DNA of 64,000 nt, taken from the NCBI GenBank assembly GCA_964598005.1, contig CAZRAL010000006.1, forward strand, positions 17,018 to 81,017, read 5' to 3'. Within the stretch, counting starts at the first letter, position 1. Every line of letters begins with the position of its first letter. The notes below the pieces were generated by a model, which was given only the letters and a program-made list of their open reading frames with translations, did no database searches and was not told where the DNA came from. This document shows positions 35,992 to 45,657 of the stretch, piece by piece. The position numbers and the translations under genes were made by a program. Origin of the DNA: CAZRAL01 sp964598005. Lineage in GTDB: Bacteria > Pseudomonadota > Gammaproteobacteria > Burkholderiales > Usitatibacteraceae.

Positions 35992-36176
35992 GAAAATTCT
36001 CCGAAATAAAGCGCAATTCGGTTATTATCATACAAGCTGCGGAGAATCGAAAAATGCCTACTACTACTTCGCCGCGTCTGCGGATAGATATCCTGCTTCC
36101 AGCCTCCAGTCGCATGAAGCCTGATGCCTGCCCAATACAGGGCTAGCCGCAAAATACCAACATACGATCGCATCCA

Positions 36177-37973
36177 ATGAATACCGCAATGCAAAATAAC
36201 ACTACCAATTTCAAGCCACAAAGCGATTGGTCGGTCTTTCGCTCGTTGCTCCCCTACCTCTGGGATTTCCGCTGGCGCGTTGGCTTGGCGCTTATTTTTT
36301 TAATTATTGCCAAGCTCGCCAATATTAGCGTACCTCTATTGATGAAAGAGATCGTTGACTCGCTCGACAAATCCCACGCTATGCTAGTAGTGCCGTTCGC
36401 ATTGCTGGCCGCATACGGGCTGCTGCGTCTGTCGTCGACACTCTTCGGTGAATTGCGCGACATTGTTTTTGTGAAAGTCACCCAGCGCGCCATGCGCCGT
36501 ATCGCACTACAAGTCTTCAGGCACTTGCATGCGCTCAGCTTACGCTTTCACCTCGATCGGCAAACAGGCGGCGTTACCCGCGACATCGAGCGCGGCACGC
36601 ATGGCATTTCGACACTGCTTTCCTCCATGCTGTTTTCGGTGATCCCCATCATCCTCGAAATCGCACTAGTGACAGGCTTACTGGCTGTCAAATTTGACTG
36701 GACCTTCGTTGCCATCGCCATTGCTGCCATTGTCCTCTACGTCGGCGTCACCATCGGCATCACTGAGCGGCGGACCAATCACCGCCGGGAGATGAACGAA
36801 ATGGACTCCAAGGCCAATACCAAAGCCATCGATTCTCTGCTTAACTATGAAACGGTGAAATACTTCAGCAACGAAGAATATGAGGCCGGCCGGTACGATC
36901 AAAACCTGCAACGCTACGAAGCCGCCGCAACCAAAAGCGAAATCTCGCTCGGTATTCTTAACTCAGCGCAAAGCATGGTGATCGCTTTGGCCGTCACTCT
37001 GCTGATGTGGCGTGCGGCAGAAGGCATTGTAACCGGCCAACTCTCCATTGGTGACCTGGTGATGGTCAATGCCCTGCTGATCCAGCTTTACATTCCGCTC
37101 AATTTGCTGGGTGTGATGTACCGCGAAATCAAGCAAGCCACCATAGACATGGAAAAAATGTTCAGATTGCTAGACGAAAATCGTGAGATTCAAGATAAAT
37201 CGGGCGCACAGCCCATTCACCTGAACGGTGCAGCAATCCAGTTTGAGAACGTCAACTTTGGTTACAAGGAAAACCGGCAAATTCTGTTCGATATCAATTT
37301 CCATGTGCCAGCGGGAAAAACAGTAGCAGTAGTGGGCGCCTCGGGCGCAGGCAAATCGACGTTATCCCGGCTCATGTTCCGTTTTTACGATGTAACAGGT
37401 GGAGCCATACGGATAGACGGTCAGGATATCCGCGATGTCACCCAGACCAGCCTACGTGCCAGCCTGGGCATCGTGCCGCAGGATACGGTGTTATTCAACG
37501 AAACCATTTACTACAACATTGCCTATGGACGGCCCAGTGCGACGCGCGACGAAGTAATCAAAGCCGCGCAGCGCGCGCATATTCATACCTTCATCGAACA
37601 TTTACCGGAGGGCTACGAGACTTCGGTTGGTGAACGCGGGCTGAAACTTTCCGGCGGCGAGAAACAGCGCGTGGCCATTGCTCGCACCTTGCTTAAAAAT
37701 CCGGCCATCATGATCTTCGACGAAGCCACTTCGGCACTGGATTCCAATACTGAAAAAGCAATTCAAGCTGAGTTAAGGGAAATCGCCCAGAACCGCACCA
37801 CGCTGGTCATCGCCCATCGCCTCTCTACCATCGTCGATGCTGACCAGATTCTGGTAATGCGCGCAGGCCGCATCGTTGAACGCGGCACCTTCCGCGAATT
37901 GATGGAATTGAACAGCACATTTGCCGAGATGTGGCGCTTGCAGCAGCAAGAAGAAAATGCACCAAATTTATGA
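36177..37973 (+). CDS. Atm1-type ABC exporter (heavy-metal/glutathione-conjugate type)
   Basis: 598 residues: an N-terminal six-helix membrane domain (about 20-320) fused to one ABC ATPase, so it works as a homodimer. LDRQTGGVTRDIERGTHGIS and NYETVKYFSNEEYE are characteristic of the Atm1/ABCB7 group, which exports glutathione-bound or sulfur compounds for Fe-S maturation or metal tolerance. The ATPase has GASGAGKST (Walker A), LSGGEKQRVAIAR (signature), IMIFDEATSALD (Walker B) and the H-loop VIAHRLS. The chain ends LQQQEENAPNL. A possible decayed copy of its 3' end lies at 40990-41099. Confidence 0.93.
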   Translation: MNTAMQNNTTNFKPQSDWSVFRSLLPYLWDFRWRVGLALIFLIIAKLANISVPLLMKEIVDSLDKSHAMLVVPFALLAAYGLLRLSSTLFGELRDIVFVKVTQRAMRRIALQVFRHLHALSLRFHLDRQTGGVTRDIERGTHGISTLLSSMLFSVIPIILEIALVTGLLAVKFDWTFVAIAIAAIVLYVGVTIGITERRTNHRREMNEMDSKANTKAIDSLLNYETVKYFSNEEYEAGRYDQNLQRYEAAATKSEISLGILNSAQSMVIALAVTLLMWRAAEGIVTGQLSIGDLVMVNALLIQLYIPLNLLGVMYREIKQATIDMEKMFRLLDENREIQDKSGAQPIHLNGAAIQFENVNFGYKENRQILFDINFHVPAGKTVAVVGASGAGKSTLSRLMFRFYDVTGGAIRIDGQDIRDVTQTSLRASLGIVPQDTVLFNETIYYNIAYGRPSATRDEVIKAAQRAHIHTFIEHLPEGYETSVGERGLKLSGGEKQRVAIARTLLKNPAIMIFDEATSALDSNTEKAIQAELREIAQNRTTLVIAHRLSTIVDADQILVMRAGRIVERGTFRELMELNSTFAEMWRLQQQEENAPNL

Positions 37974-38021
37974 AAGGGCTGATTGCGCCGTTCTAGTCGT
38001 AAAATGGCCTGGCTACTAGAT

Positions 38022-38169
38022 TAGACTTCTTTCGAAACTGTCGCGAGCGAAGACAAGCGCATAACGGCGAAAAAGCGGAGTCTATAAGGCAGTAAATGAG
38101 GATTTTGAGCCAGCGTGTAACGCCGTTATGTCAATTATGTCAAGCGCAGCAAGTTTCGAAAGAAGTCTA
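38022..38169. mobile_element. MITE-like element, copy 1 (148 bp)
   Basis: The 18-bp perfect terminal inverted repeats are TAGACTTCTTTCGAAACT at the left and its complement at the right. The inside matches the copy at 47044-47182 closely (CGAGCGAAGACAAGCGCA, GTAAATGAGGATTTTGAGC, AACGCCGTTATGTCA, AAGCGCAG). A TA at both ends could be a target duplication. No open frame, so it would need an IS5-like transposase supplied elsewhere (inference). Confidence 0.9.
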
Positions 38170-38171
38170 TT

Positions 38172-38366
38172 TTCTATAAAACGATCCAGATTTGCCCCCG
38201 CGCAGGCCGGGGCCCAAGTTATGCCCTAACCAAATTAGGCCCCCGCCTAAGCGGGGGCGGAATTTGGGGACGTGAACCTTATGCCTATACTGCCAACAGG
38301 AGCGCGCATCACGCTGAAGATCACAACGTAATCAGCCATGCTGCACTCCTGTTAAGGCATAACATC
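38172..38366. repeat. Palindromic intergenic element, copy 2
   Basis: Directly follows the MITE and fills the rest of the 37974-38383 gap. It aligns with the element at 34543-34745 from CTATAAAACGATC onward, then CCCCGCGCA, GTGAACCTTATG and CACGCTGAAGATCA. It holds a hairpin GCCCCCGCCTAAGCGGGGGC, the same core as the REP unit after sodB. A shorter related stretch lies at 47806-47880. Confidence 0.75.
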
Positions 38367-38383
38367 CGCTACTCAATTGCTTA

Positions 38384-40885
38384 TTAGGGCGTAACAACGG
38401 TAAAAGGCAAAGCCGCTACGCGGCCAACCATGGTACTGCTGCCACCGCTCAAGCTATTTCCCGGATTGGTTGACGTCCCCTCCTGACTATCTACCGCATA
38501 GGCGTAAATAACATGCTGGCCACGCAGCTGCGGTGGAAGTGTTACGGTAAAATTCGGCGCCACACCTACTACTGGCTTCCATTCACCATGCATGGTATCG
38601 ATTTGATAATAAACGGTGCGTATACCCGGTTGCACCGCCGCTTTGGTTTTAAAATTAAAAATTGGGGTGGCAGTCGTGGCAACGTTGCCACCGCCCGCCA
38701 TGCTAATGGTGGTCTGCGGCAAAAGCAAATTATTTGCCTCCTGCTCGGCATCAATAACCGTAACGCCAATGCTATCGTCACGACCTACATAAACACGATC
38801 GGTGACTGGATTCACCGCGACTCCCAAGGGTTTGGTAATTCCAGAAATGACGCTGTCCTCGTTAGTGACCCCATCGATTATTCTTATTGTATCGTTATTA
38901 TACATTGGCACATAAACCCGATTAGTCGCCAGGCTGAGTGCAGGTCTATCAGAGCAATTTCCAATACTGTTCCGCGAATGGGTGACTCCATCGAGAACTT
39001 CCAAGAATCCCGTACCGCCACACATATAAATACGATTCGTGATCGGATTGATAGTGATCTTTGATGAAAAAATTTGTGATCCTGCTTGAAGGTTGGCGAT
39101 CATACTCTCTGTCACCCCGTCGATCACTTTCACACTTCTGATAAGGCCGGCATTTTGAGGAACATATAAGCGATTGGTCACCGGGTTGACCGCCACGGTC
39201 AACAACGACCCCTCGTTAGCATTAAAAGTAATGGTTGTTTTCGCATGGGTAAGCCCGTCAATGGCCGTTATCGTCGCACCAAGGTAGTTCACGACATACA
39301 CCCGGTTGGTGACCGGATTGACCGCAAGATCTTTTGGTTGCGACCCCACCGTTACCGTGGCAATCACTATATTGGTTGCCCCGTCGATCACGCTGACGGT
39401 ATTGCTACCTTTGTTAGAAACATAGATGCGGTTGGTTGCCGGATTAATTTCGATATCAGCAGGTTCGACTCCGACTGACACATTAGTAATAGGCAGATGG
39501 GTAGCCCCATCGATCACCGTGACATTGTCACTATCATGGTTCAGTACATAAATGCGGTTGGTGACCGGATTGACCACCATATCTATAGGCGACATGCCCA
39601 CCGAAACAATACCGATGGGTGCATTGGTTAGCCCATCGACAGCCGTAACCTTATTGTCGTTTTTATTTAATGCGTAGATGCGGTTGGTCACCGGATTGAC
39701 TGCCATTACGGTGGAATTTAATCCACTACCAATCTCGGTTGGGACATTCGTGGCCCCGTCGATAACGGTCACCGTATCGTCGTCCTGGTTTGCCACATAG
39801 AGCTTATGGGTCACCGGATTGACCGCCACAGCAACGGGCGTGCTGCCCACCATCAGTGTATTGGGCGTATTGGTTGCGCCGTCAATGGCAGTGACGCTGC
39901 TGGCGTTTCGATTAGTTACATAAATGCGGTTAGTCGCCACGTTGATCGTCAAACTGAGTGGGCCCAGCGCTGACATGACTGTGGTTGTGCTGTGGGTAAC
40001 GCCATCCAGTACGGTGACATTGCCGCTGTCGTAATTGGCAATATAGATTTTGTTGGTTTCCGGGTTAACCGCAATGGCTCGCGGTGTCGTACCCACTCGT
40101 ATCGCCGCGATACGAGTTGAATTAACACCGTCAACACTGGTGACATTATTGCTGATCCGGTTGGCTACATATACTCTATGGGTAACCGCATTGACCGCCA
40201 CCGCTAACGGATAGATACCAGTGGCAATCGTGGTGAGGGGCGAATCGGTTGCCCCATCGATCACACTGAGGTCATTGCTGCCGCTATTGGCCACATAAAT
40301 ACGGTTGATGCTGGGATCCACTGCCACGGCAAGCGGATTTATTCCAACTGGCACATGTTGTGTCATCAATGACTTGCCATCGATGATAGTCAAAGCATGA
40401 CTCCCCCAATTGGCAACATAAATTTTATTGGTGATGGGATTGATCGCCACCGCTCGCGGTTCATCTAGGACCATAACCGTTTTGGTACTGTTGTTCTGAC
40501 CATTGATAACCGTGACATTATTACTGTCGGTATTCACGACATAAATTTTATTGGTGGCCGTATCGACCGCAATCGCCGTAGGATTAATCCCTACGTCAAT
40601 AGTTGCCTTAGCATGCGTTGCTCCATCGATCACCGTCACCTTATTAATCGCGCTATCGGCAATGTAGATTTTATTGGTGATCGGATTGATCGCAACAGCG
40701 TTGGGCTCTGCAAAGACATTAGGCATCGGATTATTCAAGACATGAATATGTTCCAGCACGGTTTCCGCCCGCGCCGTGAATGCCCATGCCAATACGGCAA
40801 ATAAGGCGATGGTTTGTGCAGCTTGCTTAAGCGGATTTAACGGCTTCAGAATGGTCAATAACATGAAGGTCATCATTTTCATCAT
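38384..40885 (-). CDS. Exported YncE-like beta-propeller protein with 16 repeats
   Basis: 833 residues. A hydrophobic leader (MMKMMTFMLLTILKPL...ALFAVLAWAFTARA) suggests export. About sixteen repeats of about 42 residues follow, each with the form AVNPVTNRIYVAN...VTVIDG, the YncE/NHL-type propeller blade; sixteen could make two eight-bladed propellers. A C-terminal domain of about 110 residues (from LLLPQTTISMAGGG) looks Ig-like. AAGGA lies upstream of the ATG. The gene and the RCC1 gene next to it are separated by a possible atm1 remnant. Likely ligand or surface protein; specific function unknown. DNA repeats make the length prone to change. Confidence 0.85.
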   Translation of the reverse strand: MMKMMTFMLLTILKPLNPLKQAAQTIALFAVLAWAFTARAETVLEHIHVLNNPMPNVFAEPNAVAINPITNKIYIADSAINKVTVIDGATHAKATIDVGINPTAIAVDTATNKIYVVNTDSNNVTVINGQNNSTKTVMVLDEPRAVAINPITNKIYVANWGSHALTIIDGKSLMTQHVPVGINPLAVAVDPSINRIYVANSGSNDLSVIDGATDSPLTTIATGIYPLAVAVNAVTHRVYVANRISNNVTSVDGVNSTRIAAIRVGTTPRAIAVNPETNKIYIANYDSGNVTVLDGVTHSTTTVMSALGPLSLTINVATNRIYVTNRNASSVTAIDGATNTPNTLMVGSTPVAVAVNPVTHKLYVANQDDDTVTVIDGATNVPTEIGSGLNSTVMAVNPVTNRIYALNKNDNKVTAVDGLTNAPIGIVSVGMSPIDMVVNPVTNRIYVLNHDSDNVTVIDGATHLPITNVSVGVEPADIEINPATNRIYVSNKGSNTVSVIDGATNIVIATVTVGSQPKDLAVNPVTNRVYVVNYLGATITAIDGLTHAKTTITFNANEGSLLTVAVNPVTNRLYVPQNAGLIRSVKVIDGVTESMIANLQAGSQIFSSKITINPITNRIYMCGGTGFLEVLDGVTHSRNSIGNCSDRPALSLATNRVYVPMYNNDTIRIIDGVTNEDSVISGITKPLGVAVNPVTDRVYVGRDDSIGVTVIDAEQEANNLLLPQTTISMAGGGNVATTATPIFNFKTKAAVQPGIRTVYYQIDTMHGEWKPVVGVAPNFTVTLPPQLRGQHVIYAYAVDSQEGTSTNPGNSLSGGSSTMVGRVAALPFTVVTP

Positions 40886-40989
40886 TTTTTTCCTTAGTGG
40901 TTAGGTTGGTGTTTTGGCAAATTCAAAGGCGTTTTTGTAAACGGTTTGAGGCTTATTAAATAGAAACTGATTGATATACGTTTAATCGC

Positions 40990-41099
40990 TGCTATGTGTG
41001 AGATTCGCATCGTCGAACGTGATGTAGCTCCACGAACGGATGGAACGGAACGACATACATGTCAAGAGGCAGCAACTACAGCAGCAGGAAGAAAATGCC
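40990..41099 (+). pseudogene. Possible decayed second copy of the Atm1 exporter 3' end
   Basis: Aligned with the end of the exporter gene (37866-37960), this stretch keeps RIVER in one frame, then after a one-base shift an E-RMERND-type stretch that fits MELN and then LQQQEENA in the same spacing. Over the last 53 bases the alignment has no gap, with 19 of the final 20 bases identical (CAGCAGCA-GAAGAAAATGC). The rest is about 55% identical. The remnant lies on the same strand as the exporter and on the other side of the YncE-like gene. Confidence 0.5.
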
Positions 41100-41119
41100 C
41101 GGCCGCAGTCGCTGTCATC

Positions 41120-43732
41120 TCAATACGGCTGCCGGACAATTTTTTTGGTTTGCGTCATACCATCCAGGGTATAGGTCATCTCTGCTTGATTCACGTCAGT
41201 AAAAGTGAGGCTCATTTTTCCCGCGTTTTGCACCTTAAACAGGCTAGTGTCGTAAGCAGTTCCCAACCATGCTGAACTGGTGGTTCGATATAACGGCCCC
41301 CAATAGGTATTGCCATTCCAGTTACCGCCGGGCATGACATACCATATCGTTTTGCCATTCTGATCGTAGGTATACCAGACCGAAAAAAGCGTCCGCTCCT
41401 GCTGCGCAATATTGATGCCCCAGCCGTTCTGCTCGATCCCGCCCCACCATAAATCATGGACCTGAAGTTTTGGCCTTTCATCAGCTGGACCATAAAGCTG
41501 GCGCTGAATCGATTTACTGCCACTCATCCCATTTATCGTGTAAGCGACCGTTGCCTTGTCCTTACCGTTATAAGCGATGGTGGCCGTACCTACCGGCCCA
41601 TTGGTAGCTCCGCCCACCTTAAACTGCGCAGCGTCGTAAGCGGAAAATGGGCTGGAGGTCGGTTGATACAAATTGCCAGTATAGGCGGTGAAATCGGCAT
41701 TCCAATTGCCACCGGGCATCGCATACCAGACCGGCTGGCCGTTATTATCGTAAACAAAAAAAACCGCAAACTGCGTCGCGCCATGCTGGGTGATGGACAT
41801 GCCCCAGCCGTTTTCCTGGCTGCCTACCCACCACATATCGGTGTAGTCGTGGGCTGGGCCCGTCGTGCGCGCATTGATCAGTAAGGGCGCAGAAGTAACA
41901 AATGCTACGTCATTAGCTCCCCCGCCTCCACCAAAAGTTGCGGTGTAGCTATGCGGCCCGGCGCTGATCGCATTAACTGTACAGGTTGCCACATGTACAA
42001 AATCAGTTTTGGGGAGCCAAGTAATTTCTCGCCGCTCTCCCCAATATTTGTCAGTACATTCCGGGATACCTTTTCCGTTGTCTTTGAAGATGACGTATGG
42101 AGAACCTATACCTGTGGTCACGAGTTCAGGCACACCCTGAGTGATGACCTGGGCGGCCAGAGTTATCGAGTCGGCAATGCGAGGCGCCATGGTATTGCTG
42201 GCTACACTGACATATTTAGCGGGCAAGGGAATCGATTGGGTTGCATAGGGACCATCTATTTCTTGCAACACCACCGTTGACGCATGGCGGTTGACTGCAT
42301 CCCCGCTATATTCGGCGATATAGACGTGTTTGTAATCGTTTCTGAATACGGCGGGCACATCACAAAACGCTTGCCCATTGGAGTCAGGCTGCACAATGCA
42401 CATTTCATAGATCTGCTCATCAGCGACACTGAATTTCACCACCCCGCCAAGGTGGGCACCAGATACCTTGGCAACCAGTGTAATGGTGTCTCCAAACTTT
42501 GCCGGATTGACCAGTGATTCAAGCGTAATCGTCGTCTCCAGCCCTGCAACTTTTAAAGCCTGAATGGTGACTGGTACATTGCTGTAATCGGCCGGACTAC
42601 CGTTGCCTAACTGGCCATAGTTATTGCTCCCCCAACATTGAATCTGACCAACTTTGGTAATGGCACAGCTATGATCCAGACCCGTTGAAATGGCGGTTAC
42701 TTCCCCATTCAAACCAATCACCGGCGCAGGCGTGGCGCGCGGTTCATTATCACCAACGCCCAGCGCACCTTGCCGGTTATCCCCCCAGCACACCACTCCC
42801 CCGTCTTGCAGCAGGGCGCAGGTGTGGTCCCCGCCTGCTGAAATATCCTTGGCTCCGCTACTCAACCCTGCAACGGTCACTGGCACCTTACGATCCAGAT
42901 ACGTGCCATCACCAAGTGCACCAAATTCGTTGGCGCCCCAGCACATGGCTACCCCTGAAGAAGCCAACGAGCAGGTATGCCGCCAACCCGCTGAAATCGA
43001 GGAGAGGAAAGTGGTTTTTTTATCGAAACCACTAATATTGATGTATTGCCCAGCTGTCTTGTCGGTTCCGTTGCCCAGTTGGCCCCAGAAATTTTGCCCC
43101 CAGCATGTCCCTGCTGATCGAAAGGAAGGGCCAGTATCGATTACACAGGTATGATTGCCTCCCGCAGAAATGGCCGAAGCCTGAAGCAACGAATAGTCAT
43201 ACCATGAAACATCTACTGGAACATTTTGATCGGGATACTTTTGTTTAAAATCAGAATAGCCTAACTGAAAATATTGACTGGAGCCCCAGCATCTTAGATG
43301 CCCTGACGCCGTCAACGCGCAAGTATGCTTATCACCAGCGGAAATAGCCCGCACCCCGGATAGCGCGATCACTTCGGCTGGCGTTGCACTATCGATATTG
43401 TTTCCATTACCCAGTTGTCCCGATGAATTACGACCCCAGCAGTGCACCTTGCCTTCAGCGGCAATGGCGCAGCTATGCGCACCTCCGGCCACCACCGCAG
43501 TAACCGGGCCAGGCAATCCGGTCACTGCAACCGGCGTGCTGCGATTTATCGTTGTGCCATCGCCTAATTGGCCTGACGTATTCAAGCCCCAACATTTGGC
43601 GCCATCGGGTGCCACCACGCAGGTATGGACTGCGCCTGCAGAAATCGCTCCTGGTTGCGCTTGGATAATAGGGATGGCGCTACCGAGCCATAGCACTATT
43701 GCCAGTCGGCACACGATCGTTACATTCAGCAT
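41120..43732 (-). CDS. Exported RCC1-repeat protein with Ig-like and tandem W-rich C-terminal domains
   Basis: About 870 residues. A signal peptide (VCRLAIVLWLGSAIPIIQAQ) precedes seven RCC1-type repeats (about 30-380) of the form SAGxxHTCAL...CWGxNxxGQLGxG. Then come two Ig-like stretches (about 385-610) and two tandem copies of about 110 residues with the core NGWGMSI..., DNNGQPVWYAMPGGNW and NGWGINI..., DQNGKTIWYVMPGGNW. The last is a W-rich domain often seen at the end of exported betaproteobacterial proteins. ATG at 43732 has AAAGGAAATACC upstream. No enzyme motif; probably surface-located. Confidence 0.85.
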   Translation of the reverse strand: MLNVTIVCRLAIVLWLGSAIPIIQAQPGAISAGAVHTCVVAPDGAKCWGLNTSGQLGDGTTINRSTPVAVTGLPGPVTAVVAGGAHSCAIAAEGKVHCWGRNSSGQLGNGNNIDSATPAEVIALSGVRAISAGDKHTCALTASGHLRCWGSSQYFQLGYSDFKQKYPDQNVPVDVSWYDYSLLQASAISAGGNHTCVIDTGPSFRSAGTCWGQNFWGQLGNGTDKTAGQYINISGFDKKTTFLSSISAGWRHTCSLASSGVAMCWGANEFGALGDGTYLDRKVPVTVAGLSSGAKDISAGGDHTCALLQDGGVVCWGDNRQGALGVGDNEPRATPAPVIGLNGEVTAISTGLDHSCAITKVGQIQCWGSNNYGQLGNGSPADYSNVPVTIQALKVAGLETTITLESLVNPAKFGDTITLVAKVSGAHLGGVVKFSVADEQIYEMCIVQPDSNGQAFCDVPAVFRNDYKHVYIAEYSGDAVNRHASTVVLQEIDGPYATQSIPLPAKYVSVASNTMAPRIADSITLAAQVITQGVPELVTTGIGSPYVIFKDNGKGIPECTDKYWGERREITWLPKTDFVHVATCTVNAISAGPHSYTATFGGGGGANDVAFVTSAPLLINARTTGPAHDYTDMWWVGSQENGWGMSITQHGATQFAVFFVYDNNGQPVWYAMPGGNWNADFTAYTGNLYQPTSSPFSAYDAAQFKVGGATNGPVGTATIAYNGKDKATVAYTINGMSGSKSIQRQLYGPADERPKLQVHDLWWGGIEQNGWGINIAQQERTLFSVWYTYDQNGKTIWYVMPGGNWNGNTYWGPLYRTTSSAWLGTAYDTSLFKVQNAGKMSLTFTDVNQAEMTYTLDGMTQTKKIVRQPY

Positions 43733-43946
43733 GGTATTTCCTTTCTTTGGCATGAGACAGCTTTATCGTGATCATTTAACTTTCATTAAAGGGAAAAATT
43801 CCCACTTAAAAAGTGTAGCGCACTTTTCCGCACAATGCAAATCGCAAAGTAAAAAAAATGGAATTTCGCTCAGCAACCAGCGAAGCTAGCGATAAAAGGA
43901 GTGGCGGAAAGGGGAATTATCGAAATGCCGCGGGAATAATCCGCAG

Positions 43947-44847
43947 TTAACGATGTGTTTTTGCGACTGTTGATGTCTCGCGGGCAGGATTGCGTGGCAA
44001 TGGCAACTCGCCCGGTGCGACACGGGCGATCAGATTATCGAACAGGCTGAGTTTTTGTTTGCAGCGCAGCTCGTCGAGGCCCTCGCATAAAACAGGCCTC
44101 ACTGCTGCCCTGATTTGCATCAATTCGCTTTTGTGCCGGGTATAGGCCGCGAGTACCGCGTTGAATACCAGTGCACGTAAAGGGGTAATACCTTCGTTGC
44201 AGTCCGCATCGTCCATAGGCATTTTGGTAACAGAGGCAAGGCAATGTTGCCCAGCCTGGAAACGTTCCTGATTCATGGCCCAGGTGAGTAGTAGATCGAC
44301 TTCCAGAAACGCCCCGTCCACGAAAAATATCGCGCCTTCCAATCAATATACGCGGACCATCGGCATGGCTGGTGAGTTCGTTGGCCTCGAATTTGTCGTA
44401 GATGTCGCTGAAAATGCCCTCGTCCAGACTGGAACCGATTTTTTCCGGATCTTCGACCGCAACTTCCCCCAGATAATGAAGTTCATTATTACGAACAGTG
44501 AATACATGGTCAGTTGTGCCGCGCGCTGCGTTGCAGCCGGCACAATCATCGCGCAAAAAGAAGTAATTGTCTTTCCAGCCGCTTTGCGCCTTTTGCTGGG
44601 CGATGGCCTGCTGCGCATTTTCACTGTGCTGTATCAAACCATCAATGTGAAATTTCTGGCGCTTGTGAACGATATCGACGGCGAGTTCGATAAAAGGAGG
44701 ATCAGCGCGCACCACTTTTGCCTCCACGCTAACTGGAAAACGGAATAAAGTACGGGCAAAATTTGGCGTTTCATCAGCCACCCGAACAGCGAATGCTGGG
44801 AATATCACGGCCCATAGAAAAAATAAAATAGATATCGAATGGTTCAT
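43947..44847 (-). pseudogene. Frameshifted gene for an exported protein of unknown function
   Basis: From the ATG at 44847 (MNHSISILFFLWAVIFPAFA, a signal peptide) the frame reads about 165 residues of a coherent protein, including DDCAGCNAARGTTDHVFTVR, to about ILIG near 44345. After that the coherent frame continues one base over as EGAIFFVDGAFLEVDLLLT to a stop at 43947 (131 residues). Only the combined frame (about 297 residues) is plausible; the native frame beyond the junction turns into basic, low-complexity sequence. One base too many or missing in ATATTGATTGG explains it. The product family was not recognised. The upstream gene overlaps it as ATGA, so the start is well supported. Confidence 0.7.
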
Positions 44848-45647
44848 CGTGAAAGCAGCGTTTTCAGGGCATCGGTAACAAGAGCGGGCGCTTCCTGCAT
44901 CATCGCGTGGCCCGCGCCTTCCAGCAAAATGAATTTTGCGCCGGCTATTTTTTGCGCCAATGCTCGCCCGGCTTTGGCCGGCGTCATCATATCGCGCGTT
45001 CCCGCCACAACGTGGGTGGGCACTGCAAGCTGCGCCAGTCGGGCCTCATCGACCGTATAAGCATGGCAAGCGCCGAGATCCGCAGGCAACACATCGATTG
45101 TGCCGCGTTGTGTATGTTGTAACAGGCGGCGATAACTTCCCGGCAGCCATGTTCCCGGAATCGGGCTGCGACCCAACTGTGTAGCCGGCGCATGGCCCCA
45201 CAGCGTCAGCATATTGAACGCTTCGTCAGGCGCGTGTTTCGCCGCCTCCAGCAATACATCGGAAACGAGCATGGGTAATGAAGTGCCGATCAAACAGAGG
45301 TGCGACACCCGTACGGGATAACGCAGCGCCGCCTCGAGCGCAATCAGTGATCCCATGCTGTGACCAATCAGGGCTGCGCTGGTTATCGCGCCCTGATCGA
45401 GTAAATCGATCACCCAATCTACATACGCTGCAATGTTCTCGCGCGGCCGCCCGAAACTGCGGCCATGCCCTGGCAAATCGACTGCCAGTGCGTTCCAGCC
45501 ATGATGCGCCAGATAACGCGCCTGCAGCTGCCAGACGCTGTGGTCATTGGCCGCGCCGTGAATAAAAACGGCACTCGGCTTGGCGGGATCGAAGGGGCGC
45601 GCGCCGGTATAAACAAATGCCGGTTGCTCCTGCACCAGAAATTTCAT
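44844..45647 (-). CDS. Alpha/beta hydrolase
   Basis: 267 residues, soluble. PSAVFIHGAANDHSVW (oxyanion region), LIGHSMGSLIALEA with the nucleophile Ser in GHSMG, DLPGHGRSFG, and VVAGTRDMMTPAKAG plus LEGAGHAMMQEAP for the acid and His. This resembles the haloperoxidase/esterase subgroup of small alpha/beta hydrolases. Its stop codon overlaps the next start (ATGA), and it starts 10 bases past the metY stop, so all three are likely one transcript. Substrate unknown. Confidence 0.85.
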   Translation of the reverse strand: MKFLVQEQPAFVYTGARPFDPAKPSAVFIHGAANDHSVWQLQARYLAHHGWNALAVDLPGHGRSFGRPRENIAAYVDWVIDLLDQGAITSAALIGHSMGSLIALEAALRYPVRVSHLCLIGTSLPMLVSDVLLEAAKHAPDEAFNMLTLWGHAPATQLGRSPIPGTWLPGSYRRLLQHTQRGTIDVLPADLGACHAYTVDEARLAQLAVPTHVVAGTRDMMTPAKAGRALAQKIAGAKFILLEGAGHAMMQEAPALVTDALKTLLSR

Positions 45648-45657
45648 GTGCCCGCCT

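Noticed and set aside
40994..41275. Plus-strand frame of 93 codons as a gene
   Set aside because: It overlaps the RCC1 gene end, lacks a start signal, and its first part is better explained as a decayed atm1 3' end.
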